64,000 nt of DNA from positions 39,722,135 to 39,786,134 of the forward strand of contig NC_134365.1 in the NCBI RefSeq assembly GCF_035582795.1. The letters run 5' to 3'. The notes beneath the pieces were generated by a model. The model was not told where the DNA came from. It saw nothing but the letters and a program-made list of their open reading frames with translations, and did not search any database. The position numbers and the translations under genes were made by a program. Source of the stretch: Mycteria americana. Its lineage: Eukaryota; Chordata; Aves; Ciconiiformes; Ciconiidae. Positions 13,601-26,880 of this stretch are shown piece by piece; the first letter of the stretch is position 1; the number at the start of each line of letters is the position of its first letter.

Positions 13601-15959
13601 CCATGGGGCTAGCTGAGCACCTCGCCTGCCTGGAGGGCTGAAGCCCAACAGCACCGCCTCGATTCAGTTTGTGCCCAGGCTGGCTGATGTAAAGGGATTT
13701 GAGGACCCACCATGCGACCTTGCGTGGTGCTTTGTGCCACACTTGGCCGAAGTGTGTGGTATGTGCTGATTCGATAGTCACATGGGTGAGCTTCGCCTTG
13801 GCATTGCATAGGCGCGTGAAGAATCAAGCTGCGTGGTGCTCTATAGCCCCGCACCTCGGCTGAGCAGTTTGCTTTTGCTTGGAGGAAGTTGTTTCTGCAG
13901 TGCGAAGGTACCTGGGAACACTGCGTGTTTTCTTTAAAGGGTGGTGCTTTGTGGCCTAGGATAGCAGAAAGTCATGTGGTAAAGGCACTGGCAACCATTC
14001 GAACAGGCTGACAGAAAGTGGAGAGCAAGCAAAACATTCAAAGTCCCTTTTTCTTAGGTGTATTTGCTCATGTTTTAAGAGATCTTTCCAACCTGACCTT
14101 TTGAAAACCATCTGTTTACACATCCCACACACAGCTAGGTCAGCAGCGTGAGGCAGTGAGGGATGGGACTAGAAATGCAGAGCCGAGTGGGGTGTAACCG
14201 CCCCGCTTGCACCGCGCCAGCCATGCGCGCCCTCTGCCCAGCCTCCCCAGCTGGCTGCCAGGGGCCGGCCCAGGCCCGGGAGATGGCAGGGCTCCTGCAC
14301 CCTCCTTGGGGCTAGTGTAGAGGCTGTGACCGCATGGGACCGTAGTCCGACCTTTGTCATCTCCCAGAAGTTCCCAGCTGCTGTGTATGACATCTCAGTG
14401 TCCCGTGGCCTGGGTTAGATCAGTCATCAAAGGGCTCTTGGCCATCAAGGGCAGCGTATGGTGTGCAGCTGTGCCAGGACGAGGGGGCTGCAGGACAGCC
14501 TGGCAGCTCTCCTCCCCGGAGTGTGGCACTGCGAGCCTTTCTGCTCCAGGGGACCTGGAGCGTACGCCTTTTCGTGGCCCTTTTCTGCATCCTGACTGTA
14601 CTGGAAGCCATAGGAGAATGCACTCACTAGCTTGATCCTTAACAGGAATTTATGGCTGCATGTTACTGTAGTTGCATGTCACAGAGAACAGACTCATAAA
14701 GGGATGTATCCAAAGGCATAGTGCTAATCGGTGCCACGGCACTTTTAATTTAGGCACCCGGATCTGGCAGTGCAGTTCCCACAGCATCTGCCCTCCTCAT
14801 GCAGAGGATGTGAGAGAGTAGGAGAGGGGGAAAGCTTCCCGAGAAAGTGGATTTCTTCACTGCAGTGTCACAGAAACCATACGCATCAAAGAGATTTTAC
14901 TGGTAGGAGCCTTCTATAGCTTAGTTGTATGACTAAAATCCCAAAGACAAAGCCATTGTGTGGATATGCACGCACATATGGACATAGATGAGTAGCCCAG
15001 ACTCATCCCAGACTCTGCAAGCAGGAGATTTTTGGATGCAATTTCAGAATTCCTGACTGTGCTTTGTTCCAGTAATAGTAATGGACTATAGCCATTTAAA
15101 GCTGTAACATGGCTTGGGTGAGGATAGAGCTGCCTCCAAGGTCTGCCTGAGCTGCAGGCTCGTTGCTTTCCTCATCACAAAGTGCAACTTCTCAGGGTGC
15201 AATTAACCTGAAAAGCAGACTTTTATTTTGATTTGGGAGGAGGGAGGAGGCATCTTTGACAAACTCACTGGGGAAGATAAACTAAGTGAGAGTACTTTCC
15301 AAAGGTCATACCATACATAACACAGCAGGGGGACCTGGCCTCAGCAGGCGAAGCAGAAGATGCATCACTATTAAAGCTGAATGGCAGGGTGGTCTGTAAG
15401 CAGAGGTGAGAGCTGATAGCTGTCCATTGGCCTCCAAAGTTGGTGAGGACCACAGAACAGCATGTAGGAAGAGTTCAGTGGTCCCTTCTCTAGCATTTTG
15501 TATACAAATGTAAAAAGGTCTTAGTGAAGGCTGGCTCGCACGAGTGATTTGTGTTGCACTTTATCAAGTATCAAAGAAACAAACGAATGGTTTCATACCA
15601 CACCAACAAGTCCCACTAAATGCTATTTGGTGTTAAATTGGAAAGCACACCTCTATAGTTTGCACGTAGAGCTACAATTTAGAATAACTTGATCCAAGAT
15701 CTAGCAGGGTCCTTGTGCCACAGGCTAAATGCGCAATGTCAGATTGACCCTTAAGTGGAATTAACAAATGTGAAATCTCATTTCACCTGTTCTGAATTTC
15801 AGTCCTTCCCCGTTTAGCTTTCATTTTCACTCATGAAATGAGTGATGGTTATCATTCATTCTTAGATTCTCTTTATCTGGTATTTCTTTAGTCATACTTT
15901 TTGTGTTGTTTCATGCCATATCAGTTAAATTCCTTGAGGGTTGATAAGCCTGGCTTCAG

Positions 15960-17000
15960 ATTTTCAGGAAGAGACATCTGAAGAGATGATCCTATCCACG
16001 TATAGAAACACTGGTTTGCTTTGAAAATGTCCACCTTTCCAAATGATAGATATATCTTCTGCTTCCTGTACTCCACTGGAGTAGCTGTTCCCAGTCTTTC
16101 CTGACTTCTCCCTGGCCAGACTCATAGTCAGTATCCCAAACTCATCCAACAGTTAACTGCCATTTTTTGTCTCAATATCTTGGCTTTTGTCATACTTCCT
16201 TTCCCTACCTGTAGCTTCATCTGTTTGTTTAGACTGACGATCTTCCTCTTCACCTGCTCCAACTTGCTGTGGCGGTTTCTCAAGCTACGTTGTGGATTCC
16301 TGTTCTTGTTCTTTTGGTAGCCTATATCCTTCACTCTTGTTTCTTAATAATCTCATTCACAGGCAGGCATTCAGCTTTATCTCTGTGCTGAGGAAAATCC
16401 ACTCCACCCCTTGAACTTGTCTTTTTCTACCCAAACTAAAGTCCCTGTGCTCTCTCTATGAATGACCAACACCAACTTCAGTTCAGTATGGTCAAATGGA
16501 GTCATACTTTTCTTCCTAAGTCGCTTCCTTCTAGATCCAGGCTAGCAACCTTTCCTCAGGCCTGCAAGTCAAGTGTCTCCTTCAGGTCAGCTCTCTTTGA
16601 CTCCTCACATCCCAGTTGTCACTGAGTCTTGCAAGTTCTACAGAATCTACAAAAACACCGCCACCAAACACAACACTACTTCCATCTACACAGTTAAAAA
16701 TTAACAGCCAGGTTTTTACTGTATCTTCATTTTCATTCTTGTTCTACTCCAGCACCCTTTTTCTGGCCTTGAGCAATGCAGTCTTCTTGTTTATGCTGGT
16801 TCAAGATGTTTCAATCTTAGTTTTCTCAGTGTGTCACATTAACCAGGTTGCGATCCCCACTGCATCCCTCAGCAGATTTCCCTTTCTCCTTTGTGTCAAA
16901 ATCTACCTGTATGCATTGGCATGGCTTTTTACCCTCCCTCTCATCTTCTGTGCATTGTAGAGATGTCTTCTATCTGGAGCTATCTAAAAGAAGATGTCTT
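15960..17000. other. Pyrimidine-rich block, unidentified
   Basis: About 1 kb with a C+T-rich plus strand and no clear period. A run of short frames (114 aa plus at 16616, 68 aa minus at 16128) has no domain I recognise. It has the look of a very old repeat or 3' UTR-like sequence, but I cannot name one. Confidence 0.35.
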
Positions 17001-17049
17001 CTTTTCTGCTGCTTCACAAGCTATATCATGGTTATACATGATTTCTAAG

Positions 17050-18007
17050 AAAAGATCCGGGTTGTTTTAGAACCTGATGGTGTCCAGTTTCCAGCAGTAT
17101 GAGAAAGTGGACAGGAGTTTCCTCACTCACCTACACTTCTGCTGGCCTGGTATAAATTATCAGGAAATACTTTGGGGATAAAAGTCTTATAGGACCATAT
17201 GTCTGCTTCAAATTGGTCTCCTAAACTCAGTGCTACCATGTTTCAGTCAAAAGCTGCTGAGACAAACGTGTACACAAGCTGGTGAGACCTACCAGGGTCC
17301 TACCAGACCTACCATTTTTCATATATTTTCTTGAAATTTTTGGTAGCATCTCCCTGGATAAAGAGTTCACTTATTTGCAGCAGTTGTGTTTGTAATACGA
17401 AGTCAGCACTGGCCTCTTGTAAGTGCCTTTGACCCCACAGCCTACTGTATGCACAAGACTCAGGAGCAGCCTGTGGTTTCACTAGATATATTTTCTAGCA
17501 GAAAAACTTCTCGCAGAACTGTGACCTCTGCTATGGGTAAATTGGTTAGCCTCATATGGCACACCCTGATCATGTTTCCCAACAGTGTAAAGCTGAGGCA
17601 GAATACCAAAAGATTTAACAGCTGCTAGCTGGAAAGTTCTGTGTCTAAAAGTGGAGAACACGAGGTTCAGCCCATTTGCCCTAGGTATTCAAAAAGTACT
17701 ACAAGAAATTGAAATTTTCTAGCCAACCAACAATCAAATAACCAATTCAGTAAATCCATGGTATTTTCTGCAATTTTTTTCATTAAAAGGGGAGTGGAGA
17801 AGTGAAACTCAAACCTCCCAAGGTCCCTGTTGTACCTGTGAATTTCTCTTGTAAATTATCTCACCAGCCTTGTTACCTTCACTTTGAGATATCTACCTTG
17901 CTATCTATCTCAAGAGGAATATGAGTGTAATATTAAATATCTAACTCTACTGCATAAGCAACTTGGAATGAAAGAAAGAAAGAAAGAAAAAAAGAAAGAA
18001 AGAAAAT

Positions 18008-18059
<52 letters not shown>

Positions 18060-21000
18060 AGCTCCCTTTTTATTTTCATCCTTCCCAAAACTGATAACAA
18101 TGAAACATTGTGACCCAGGGCTCCAGCTGGGAAACTCCAAATTCCGTCTTAAACAAAAGTAAACGAGTCTTGCCAGGTAAGCGCTGGCACAAAATTTAGC
18201 TTTTATACAATGTAAATTAACAAATCCTAAAATTCTGCAAGAGTAATGAAACTATTCCCACAGCTTCTGCAGTCGAGTTTCTCATCTCTTGGGAATCCTG
18301 TTTGCTTAGCAAATAGGTTTGCTGTAGGACAGTAACCCCAACGCTGCAGCGATAACTGCTCAAGAATGTGAAAATGAGTCATTTCCAGCTGAAGTCATAC
18401 ATGTAATTACCACTCCAGCTTAACGGCAAACAAGTAAACCAGCCTAGAAAATACAGAATTAATTAAATTACAGGCATAAATTGCTTTATTAGTGTAAGAT
18501 ATTAAACACGGGTAAATCAATGTGTATAGGTTTCCACTTATGGAAAAATGTTATCTTCCTTGGAAAACAGGTGGGGGCAGGAGAAGAAGGCTTGAGGAGC
18601 TGGATGGAAACATTCAATGAATTCAGCCTCTCCTGAGGCAGCAGGCACTGAGCGTGGATGCTGTAATGCTCCACACGCTGAAACACACAACACATCCTTA
18701 GTGGCAGCCGCTGAAGCGGGGTTGATTTACCCCTCGACTGTGGAGGTGATGATTCACCTGCAGCATTAAAGGAGATCACAGCAATCGGCCTGTGTCAGGA
18801 TGCGACCCCAGAGCTTTGGGCCACCTTCCTCAGTCCCCCAGAGAGGAGACCACAGACCTGTTCCCTCCCGGGTACCCATCCCTGCGTGGGCTCACTCGAG
18901 ACGTGCTCCTCTCCTCACTCGTGGCTGTGAGGTGAGCACTCACAATGGCTTTGTGCCTAAACATGTTTATCTCCAGCCACATTTTCCTTCTCATTCTTCA
19001 GCTGAGAGAACCTGTTTCCATGATGTTCGTTTGCCCTGCCTTTCTGCATCTGCAATACAGATGGGTCTGAGCAATTTTTAATTACCATGGATGATATCCC
19101 TTTTAATGCATTTTTTTTAAAATCTGATTTTTAAAGAACATGAACCATTAATTTTTTTCTTGTAAAGCATTATCACTCAATAGGTGATACAGTATCTCTC
19201 TGTGCCCCTGCAGTAATAATCGCCCTTGACTTGGCATTAGCCACTCCTTTTCACTGTTTTCTTTACTGTCTTGGAAAAGTAACCACAAACTGTTTTTTGT
19301 TGGCCATACTTTTTATTACTTTATTGTCACTTTGCTCTTATGAGTCAGACAGACAATTTTTTCAATAGCCCTGTGACTAATTTAGTGCCTTTTTTTCTAC
19401 AAACACCAAAGAGCACCTAAATAAGATCATTTAAGTGCTACTGTAATGCATTGCGTTTGAACTCTTTGCTCCTTTGCTGCAAACTGTGCTTACTGCTTAG
19501 TTTTGACCACAACTGAGTAAGATCACAGTGGGATTCATTCCTCTTCTTAATAAAAATTTGTTCACCTCAAAATTGTTACAGTTGGCTAGAACATCTCTGC
19601 TTGCAAGCGGTCCAGCAAGAGCAGGTATGTAATGCTATATATTAAAGATATGCTGGGAATCCATGGCTCCTTTGAGCCATACCTCGCTGTGAGCTATGGT
19701 GGCAGTTACCCTCCATTTCACAAAGTCTATGGTTCGGTTTTCTATTGTTTTAGCCGCCTGTGCAAGCTGGAGGTGGGGGTCGGAGCTGAGCTGCATACAA
19801 TGTTCCTGGCAGGTCCTTTGTTGCTTAGCCCAGAGGTGAATTTCTGTCCACACAGCTCAGCAATTCTTAAAATTGTGGGTCTGGTGGAAAGAAAATTTGG
19901 CTCGCCTCTGGCACTCTGAGACAGATGTGGTGACACAAAACCAGGCTATCAGATGGTGGTACTGCACTGGACCTTTTCTTCTGAATTTCCTTGCAGACCT
20001 TGCCCTCACCACAGCCTTCTCAAACACAAGCAAGCTAGCATTTCCTTTTCAACAATTTTATTTAATGGTTAAACTCGAGTGTGTAGTCCAGGTGCTAAGT
20101 ATAAATGAATTAATTCTGCTGGAGAAAAGTTGTTTTTTGGGCAAGTTGCATGAGTGTGTGTATCTCTCAGTAAGATAAAATGTTGTGTGCCTGTGCTTTG
20201 GGGTGGCAAAACAGGACTATAGGGGAAAGGAAATTCATCTTTCTTCTTGGGCTAGCCCTCAGTCAGACATTTTTAAACTTCAGGCCATCTATCCCCTCTC
20301 AGTCCTCCTTGGAGGTAAAAAACAGTAACAGCGCTCATGCTGATATGACAGAATAGCAAAAGCTACTTTGATGCTGAATTTGTTTTACATGTCTTTGCAT
20401 GTTCCTGTGGCTGAGGAGGTATTGTATAGGAGGACTCTTCTAACTCAAATAGAGACAAACTGAGAATAACTACCAGGAAGAAAACAATAACAGTAAAAAG
20501 GAGCAAAACCCACAGACTTTCCTGTGAAGACAAAACCAATTAGCTACAGGTAAGAAATAGCCAGACAAGAAGTAAAACTCCCACACTTAATTGTTAGACT
20601 CATTATTTCTTATGTGGGTGAGTAAGAGTCTCTCCAATTAATGAATACCATAAAAGATGAAAGGGATAGAGCATAACAGTATCAGCTCATCTGAATTAGT
20701 TAACAGCATTTGATAGGAGCTCACAAGGTGCTACTAAGTTTCATAAACCCAGTATGCAAGTGAGCGTGCTAAAAAAGAATAAAGAATAGAGAGAAGATGA
20801 GGATGGTCATAATAAAGCCAAATAATTATTTTTAAGAAACTGCTAAAAAGCATGGCTGAATGATGTGCAGTCTCCTTAAGATATGGGGGCTGAGGGTGGA
20901 GAGAGGGTGGTTTGGGCTTTTCTGAAAATAGACATGCATGTATTAATACAAACGCCCATACATTCATCTGATAGAGATTTCCTCTGTGCTCAGCCAGCAT

Positions 21001-23500
21001 TATCTGGGTCACATCTCATGGGAAGCAGTAGGTCCTGAAAAGACATCTGTAAGAAAGGATGGGTTTTGGCCCTATTCATCGACTCAGGAAGGCTGGGTTC
21101 TGGAAAGGGCCAAGTAGGATAAAAAATCAGATAACTTCCCTGGGAGTGGGAGAAAAAGAGGGCCAGGTGACCAGAGAGAAAAATGTCTAGTTACAAAGAA
21201 GTCACAGGAAAGCAGTGGAAATTTGAAACAGAAACAAGGACTGAGGAGGAAGGTTAAAACCAGTCCAAAACCTTGCCCATTTTCCTATCTGAACCACTAA
21301 GTGGATGCTCAGCTGTAGCTCATTCACTCTGAATATGAGGCCAGAGAAAATACTGGGGAGCACAGGCACCAGCAGAAACAGAGCTTTCCATGTGGGAAGA
21401 GGGGCAGGGCAGATGTATTTCATATTTTGTCCCACCCAGAGGCAAGTGCTGACTCAGGTGGAGATCCTGACTCAGTACTTCCCAAGATCCCTGCCACACC
21501 ACGGCATTGTGCTTCCAGAAATGCCCCACAGAGAAATGCACACAAGCACCTTGTCCTGGGAATGATAGATCATGCTGACAAGGAAGTCAAAAAGAAGTCT
21601 CTCCAGTATTAAAAGCACCTTCTTGAAAATTCTTCTTCTGTATTGTCAGCCATTTTCTCACACAGTTTCATAAAGTTTATCAGAAAATCCCCTTTGGAGT
21701 AGAAAAAGGTGTAGCAAAATTGAAAATATGTGAATTGATGTTGTATGTGGTCTAACAAAATAAAAACTATGTGAAATGAGTGCTGTATGGATAAAAAGAG
21801 TGCCTAGAGCTATTAAACAATTGTAGAAGGAGGAGAGACCTTCAGAATAGAGCTATTCCTTGGCTCAAGTCAGAGCCTAGAGGTCAGACAGCCCTTCCCA
21901 CGTCCTCAGAGAGCTCCTCTGGTTTGAGACAGGGCTTTCAGTAGGTGGGTTCCATGGGTAACCAAACATAATTTCTGTAAAAAGCGCAAATGAAATTATA
22001 TTTGGGTTTGTAATATTTTTTTAAGCTTTTTTATGCCATGTGAAATGCTTATTGGGAAGCAACTTCTATCACTGAATAGAAACCACTTAGCTGAAGTGAC
22101 TTTTACTTTTCATCTCAGACTGTTTTTCTCTGTGCAGGTTAAAAGCTACTTATTTTGTCCATCTGTGTATAGCTTATTTTGGAGATACAGACACAAATGC
22201 ATGAGAATTTCTTCCTTTAATTGCTGTTCTTTCCCTACAGTGTGTTCATGTAGCATTTGTGTGGTTTGTCTATACGTAATTTTAGAATTCATAAGAACTC
22301 TCTGAAAATGAAGAGCTAGCTTACTAAGACTAGTTCAAGGTTTTAAAATGAATAATTTTTTCCATTTATATCCATGTCACTAGCCACTTGTGATAAATAC
22401 CACCTCAGAAGTATACCAAGCTATTTTTTGCAGTGTTCAAGAAGCAAATAATTTTTACAAAGTCTATGGAAAAAAAAAGTTTCTAGGTAGGCAACATGAA
22501 CTTCACCAGCTGGGTAGCATGTATGGACTTTCATCACTGCTCGTTTTTTTCACATAAGAAAACTCAACAATTTGTTAGTTCATACATCATTTTTCTTAAA
22601 CTTCTCTGTTAATCTACAAACTAAGAGAACAAGCACATGAATGACATAGGGCAAATGACAGCATTTTATATATTTTCCACAAATCTCTGAAAAGTACTGT
22701 ACACATTTTAAATTAATTGTTCGCTGGTATTTTATGTAACTTGAGAATTTTGTCATTAATCAACAAATTATGGCCCTTCCATAAATTCACAGCCATTTTA
22801 TTCCAAACAATTCTTCTACTGGGCTAAACAAGGGAAAGGACTTTAGCACATTTATTTGTAATCAAAACCAAAACAGTTTAGCTTTACAGTGAGTAATGAA
22901 ATCTTTCCAGCATTAAGTAAAAGGTGTTCCCTGAGTGTCTGGAGTGGCCAAAAGAGAAGCATGATTCAGGAACCAAAAGACTGCAAGGCTGGACCATCCA
23001 AATTAAATAGAGCCCATGGTGTGCAGTGGGTTTCTGATGATGTGAAACAAATCACATTCTTCGTACTTCTCAAGACTGTATACCAGGTGCAACTGTGAAG
23101 AATTTTGAGACTAGGGAAAATAAGAATATTCTCAGCAAATAATGTGAACACTGGTGGTTCTTTTTGATACAAAATCATGAAAGTGCAGGATCTGTACTAA
23201 AGTCTCAACCTCTTCTATACTCTTTCTTTTATTAGATTAGTTATTTCTTTGGGCCCACCACTCAAGGTAAAAATAAATAAATAAAAAACTTATATCGATA
23301 TCCAGAATCCAATTACCCAATTCAAATCACTTTTAAATCAAAAGGAATCTTTCCATTGACTTTTGTGAATTTTTAAATCAATCAACCTGTAACAGGAACC
23401 TCAAGTGGCACCAGCTGCATGAGGAATTATATACTTCAAGTGAACAGCATCCAACTGGCTTTTCACTAGAAATAGTAAAGAACTGCACATGGTCATTACA
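17050..23500. other. Intergenic, no gene seen
   Basis: Outside the GAAA microsatellite, nothing beyond short frames and A+T-rich unique sequence was recognised. Confidence 0.55.
17970..18060. repeat. (GAAA)n microsatellite
   Basis: 91 bp of GAAA tetranucleotide with interruptions at about 17988-17992 and 18003-18009. It is a pure purine strand and could form triplex DNA. Confidence 0.95.
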
Positions 23501-23509
23501 ATAAATGGG

Positions 23510-24079
23510 TGTCCTGGTTTTGGCTGGGATAGAGTTAATTTTCTTCCTATTAGCTGGTGTAGTGCTGTGTTTTGGATGTAGCATGAGAATAATGGTGATA
23601 GCACACTGATGTTTTAGTAGTTGCTGAGCAGTGCTTACACTAAGTCAAGGACTTTTCAGCTTCCCATGCTCTGCCAGGTGCACAAGAAGCTGGGAGGGGG
23701 CACAGCCAGGACAGCTGACCCCAACTGGCCAAAGGGCTATTCCATACCATATGGTGTCATGCTCAGTATAGAAACTGGGGGAAGTTTGGCCGGGGGGCAG
23801 CGATCGCTGCTCGGGGACGGGCTGGGCATCAGTCAGCGGGTGGTGAGCAATTGCATTGTGCATCACTTGTTTTGTACATTCTTTTAACATCATTATTATT
23901 GTTGTTGTTGTTGTTGTTGTTTTCTCTTCCTCTGCTGTCCTATTAAACTGTCTTTATCTCAGCCCACGGGTTTTAATTTTTTTCCTGATTCTCTCCCCCA
24001 TCCCACGGGGGCAGGGGTGGGGGGAGGGTGAGCGGTGGCTGTGTGGTGCTTAGTTGCCGACTGGGATTAAACCACAACA
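23510..24079 (+). mobile_element. Solo LTR of an ERVK-type endogenous retrovirus
   Basis: 570 bp, starting TGTCCTGGTTTTGGCTGGGA and ending TTAAACCACAACA, a proper TG...CA LTR. An ATTAAA poly(A) signal (near 23941) and T-rich sequence follow a (TTG)n tract at 23897-23921, placing it in plus orientation. Flanks AATGGG (23504-23509) and ATTGGG (24080-24085) form a 6-bp target duplication with one mismatch, the size made by class II (ERVK) integrases. No internal viral sequence flanks it, so it arose by LTR-LTR recombination. Confidence 0.88.
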
Positions 24080-25285
24080 ATTGGGTAAGACTGAGTCTTT
24101 AGCATTTTTTTAGCCTGGTAGTGAAATTTTCAATTCGGGTAAGTATTTTAAATGATAGTTGCACCACTCAATGTAGCATCATGGCTCCTTGAAATAGTGT
24201 AGTCATGTAAACACAGCTTGAGTGGGGAGGAAATATTTTACAACCCCCTGAAAATATATCTTTAATTTATAGAAAAACATTATTTGCATAGTGTTCCGTT
24301 CAATGGTCCTTCTAAAGATGAAGCTAAAATGGGAAGTCTGAATTTGTTCTTATAAGAACATAAATCATTGATGCCTACAGTCTTTGAGGATACAGCCAGA
24401 AATCTGTGGCAGAGGACACGGGATGATAATGTAGGGAGACGTGAAAGTGGACTGAGGACAGAGTTGTGCATGCCCTAGAGCGAGAGACACCAGTGAGCAA
24501 CATCTGTTGTTTGACCTTCAGGAGTCTATAAGAAGGGTGAGTGTGGGGGAATTTCCTTACCACTGGTGACATTAACAGCCTGAGGATAACACAAAATTGT
24601 GAGTTGTGGAATGACTTTCCTTCAAAGTGTCATTGGCTGTGGGTGCATTGTATATGATCATACACTTTTCAAGAATACTTTTCTGTGGAAATGATTATGC
24701 AAATAGATATATTTTATTGCATCTTGTTTAATAACATAGATCCAATCTGTGAAGAAGTACTGAGTGTCATTTACTCCTGTTAATAGCATCTTCCAGAAAA
24801 CTGCCAACTCCTTACAAGCATGATCCTATAGGCAGCACACTGGAAAGAATAGTGTATCCAGCCATGAACACAGAGAAATCCTCAGCCATCTGCAAACAAT
24901 GCACTCCTGTATGTATCATCGACCAAAAGCTGTATATTGTATCACATGTGCATGCTGCATATCTCCACACACTCAGCAGACGTATGACTTAAAAGGAGAT
25001 CCAATTCTGTATAGGACCTGATCCTGCGAAACACTAAATGCATGCAACCAAAAGGTGTTGGAGCGGCAGTAACTCAAAACCCTGGGTTGATTTAGAGACC
25101 GGGTTTACCCGACTGGCTTGCTTTCTGTTTTGTAAGGTCAAGGTCATCTTAGACCTGTGATTTAGGGGGAAATCTCACAAGCGACACGTTTGCCTGTGAG
25201 GTAGCACTGAGCGTGGAGTGGTGCAGGAGGTTCCTACCCGCTTTGTGCAACAGGGAACTGAGCCGTCTTTCACTTTGATTTCTCT

Positions 25286-25540
25286 CAGAATCACAGAATC
25301 ACAGAATCATATAGGTTGGAAAAGACCTTTAAGATCATCGAGTCCAACCATAAACCTAACACTGCCAAAAACCACCACTACACCATGTCTCTAAGCACCT
25401 CATCCAAACGTCCTTTAAATACCTCCAGGGATGGCGACTCAACCACTTCCCTGGGCAGTCTGTTCCAATGCTTGATAACCCTCTCGGTGAAGAAAAATTT
25501 CCTAATATCCAGTCTAAACCTCCCCTCTCTGGCATGAGGT
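25286..25540 (-). mobile_element. CR1 LINE 3' end
   Basis: The plus strand has three ATCACAGA-type tail units followed by TTGGAAAAGACCTTTAAGATCATCGAGTCCAACC, the standard complement of a CR1 3' end. The minus strand encodes the C-terminal reverse transcriptase peptide [20 protein letters not shown] with few changes, so this copy is fairly young. It is truncated after about 250 bp. Confidence 0.93.
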
Positions 25541-26489
25541 GGCCACCATACAGCCACAGCTGGTTTTGCCATGGATCAAGGAATTACCCTGCTTACTTCT
25601 GCAGGTAAATTTTTGGCATAGACCTTCCTCATTGCTTCCCAGGAAGAGTTTGCTCACTGTGAGAGGGAACATAGGAAAGAAAAGAGTAAAAGAGGAAGCT
25701 GGAAGATGGGTGGCCTTATTTATTGCTATCTTGCATCAGCACCAACTGCTACATAATGCACCCATACTTGTTGCTGTTGCTAGACGGTTATGCTCCTCCT
25801 CACCTACCTCAGCAGCCTACATACATCCCATGCATTGCCGAAGTTGCTGTTATCACCTCTTTGTCCCACACAAGACAGCAGAGAGGTGAGAGTTTTTGCA
25901 TGAATAGCTATTTTGGGCTGAAACACCCATCTGCCAGGTTTGGGTTTTTTCCACCTCCAGACCTTTTTAGACTTTTTTATTGTTCCTGCTTCCCACTGAC
26001 CAAAAAAAACCCCCATGGTCACTCCTAGACTAGTGGAGGAAGATGACCGCAAGGACAGATTGGAGCTGACACCCTTCCCCCGCAGGACTCAAGGGTGAAA
26101 CAGCTGAACTACAGACTGTGGGGGATATAACCTGCTCTTGAGTCTGCCCCTACACCAGGGATGCAAAAAGTAGACTTATCGGCTATTAATTTTCTAAAAG
26201 GCCTCAGGGGAATCCCAGAAAACTGCAAACCAGTAAAGCTGACATCCCTACCGTGCAATACGAAGACAGAGTGGGCCCATGGATAAATGTGGTGCACAAG
26301 AGAATAGTAAATATGACATTTGTGACAGGATATACCACACTTCTTGGTTACACTAGAGTTTACTAAGAGCCAGTAAATATGCAGATGAGAGGGAGCCAAA
26401 ATAGCATCATGTCCTTAGATCTTCAAAAGAATCTCAGCTGAGCCTCACCGTAAAGCTACCAAAGAAGTTAAGCTATTACGTTATAAGAA

Positions 26490-26880
26490 AGTCCTCACAT
26501 AAATATGCAACTGGTTAAAAGATAAGAAATAAAGGGTAGGAATCAGTGAATGGTTTTGCAGTTAAGTGGGTTCAGTCATGAGAGGGCTTGCCTGGGGCCT
26601 ATGCCATGTAATGTAGCCATCAGCAATTTGGGAAACAGGGTGAGCTGCAAAATAATTAAGTTTGTTGATGTACTAAGTTATTCATATTAACGTAGTCATT
26701 CATATTCATAATTAAGTTTGCTGATGTACTAAGTTATTCAGGATACCAGAGAGGAGGTCCAGCTGCAAAGAACTATTAAAGGACTTCAAAATACTGAGTG
26801 AGAAGGCGATAAAATGGCAGATTAAAATCGGTGCTGATAATATGCAGGAATAGAGAGTAAAGACAGAATCAATATGCTGC
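26490..26880 (+). mobile_element. Ancient CR1/L3-like LINE remnant with internal duplication
   Basis: The plus strand keeps the order of a CR1-clade reverse transcriptase core: ...GGTAGGAATCAGTGAATGG, ...AATTTGGG, AAGTTTGCTGATG (position of the FADD motif), GTCCAGCTGCAAAGA and ATAAAATGGCAGAT. All frames are broken. A 33-bp segment is present twice (26652-26684 and 26708-26740). Assignment is from recalled consensus order, so the subfamily is not given. Confidence 0.6.

Larger units (their letters stand above)
4990..15950. other. Intergenic, no gene seen
   Basis: Holds an imperfect trinucleotide patch (5030-5070), the G/T simple sequence at 6920, a possible old LINE piece at 7395, a purine-rich patch at 11640-12060 and a G+C-richer patch at 14180-14600. 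Open frames are short and composition-driven. Confidence 0.55.

Noticed and set aside
17910-18140. 76-residue frame with a (FLSF)n repeat
   Set aside because: Translation of the GAAA microsatellite complement.
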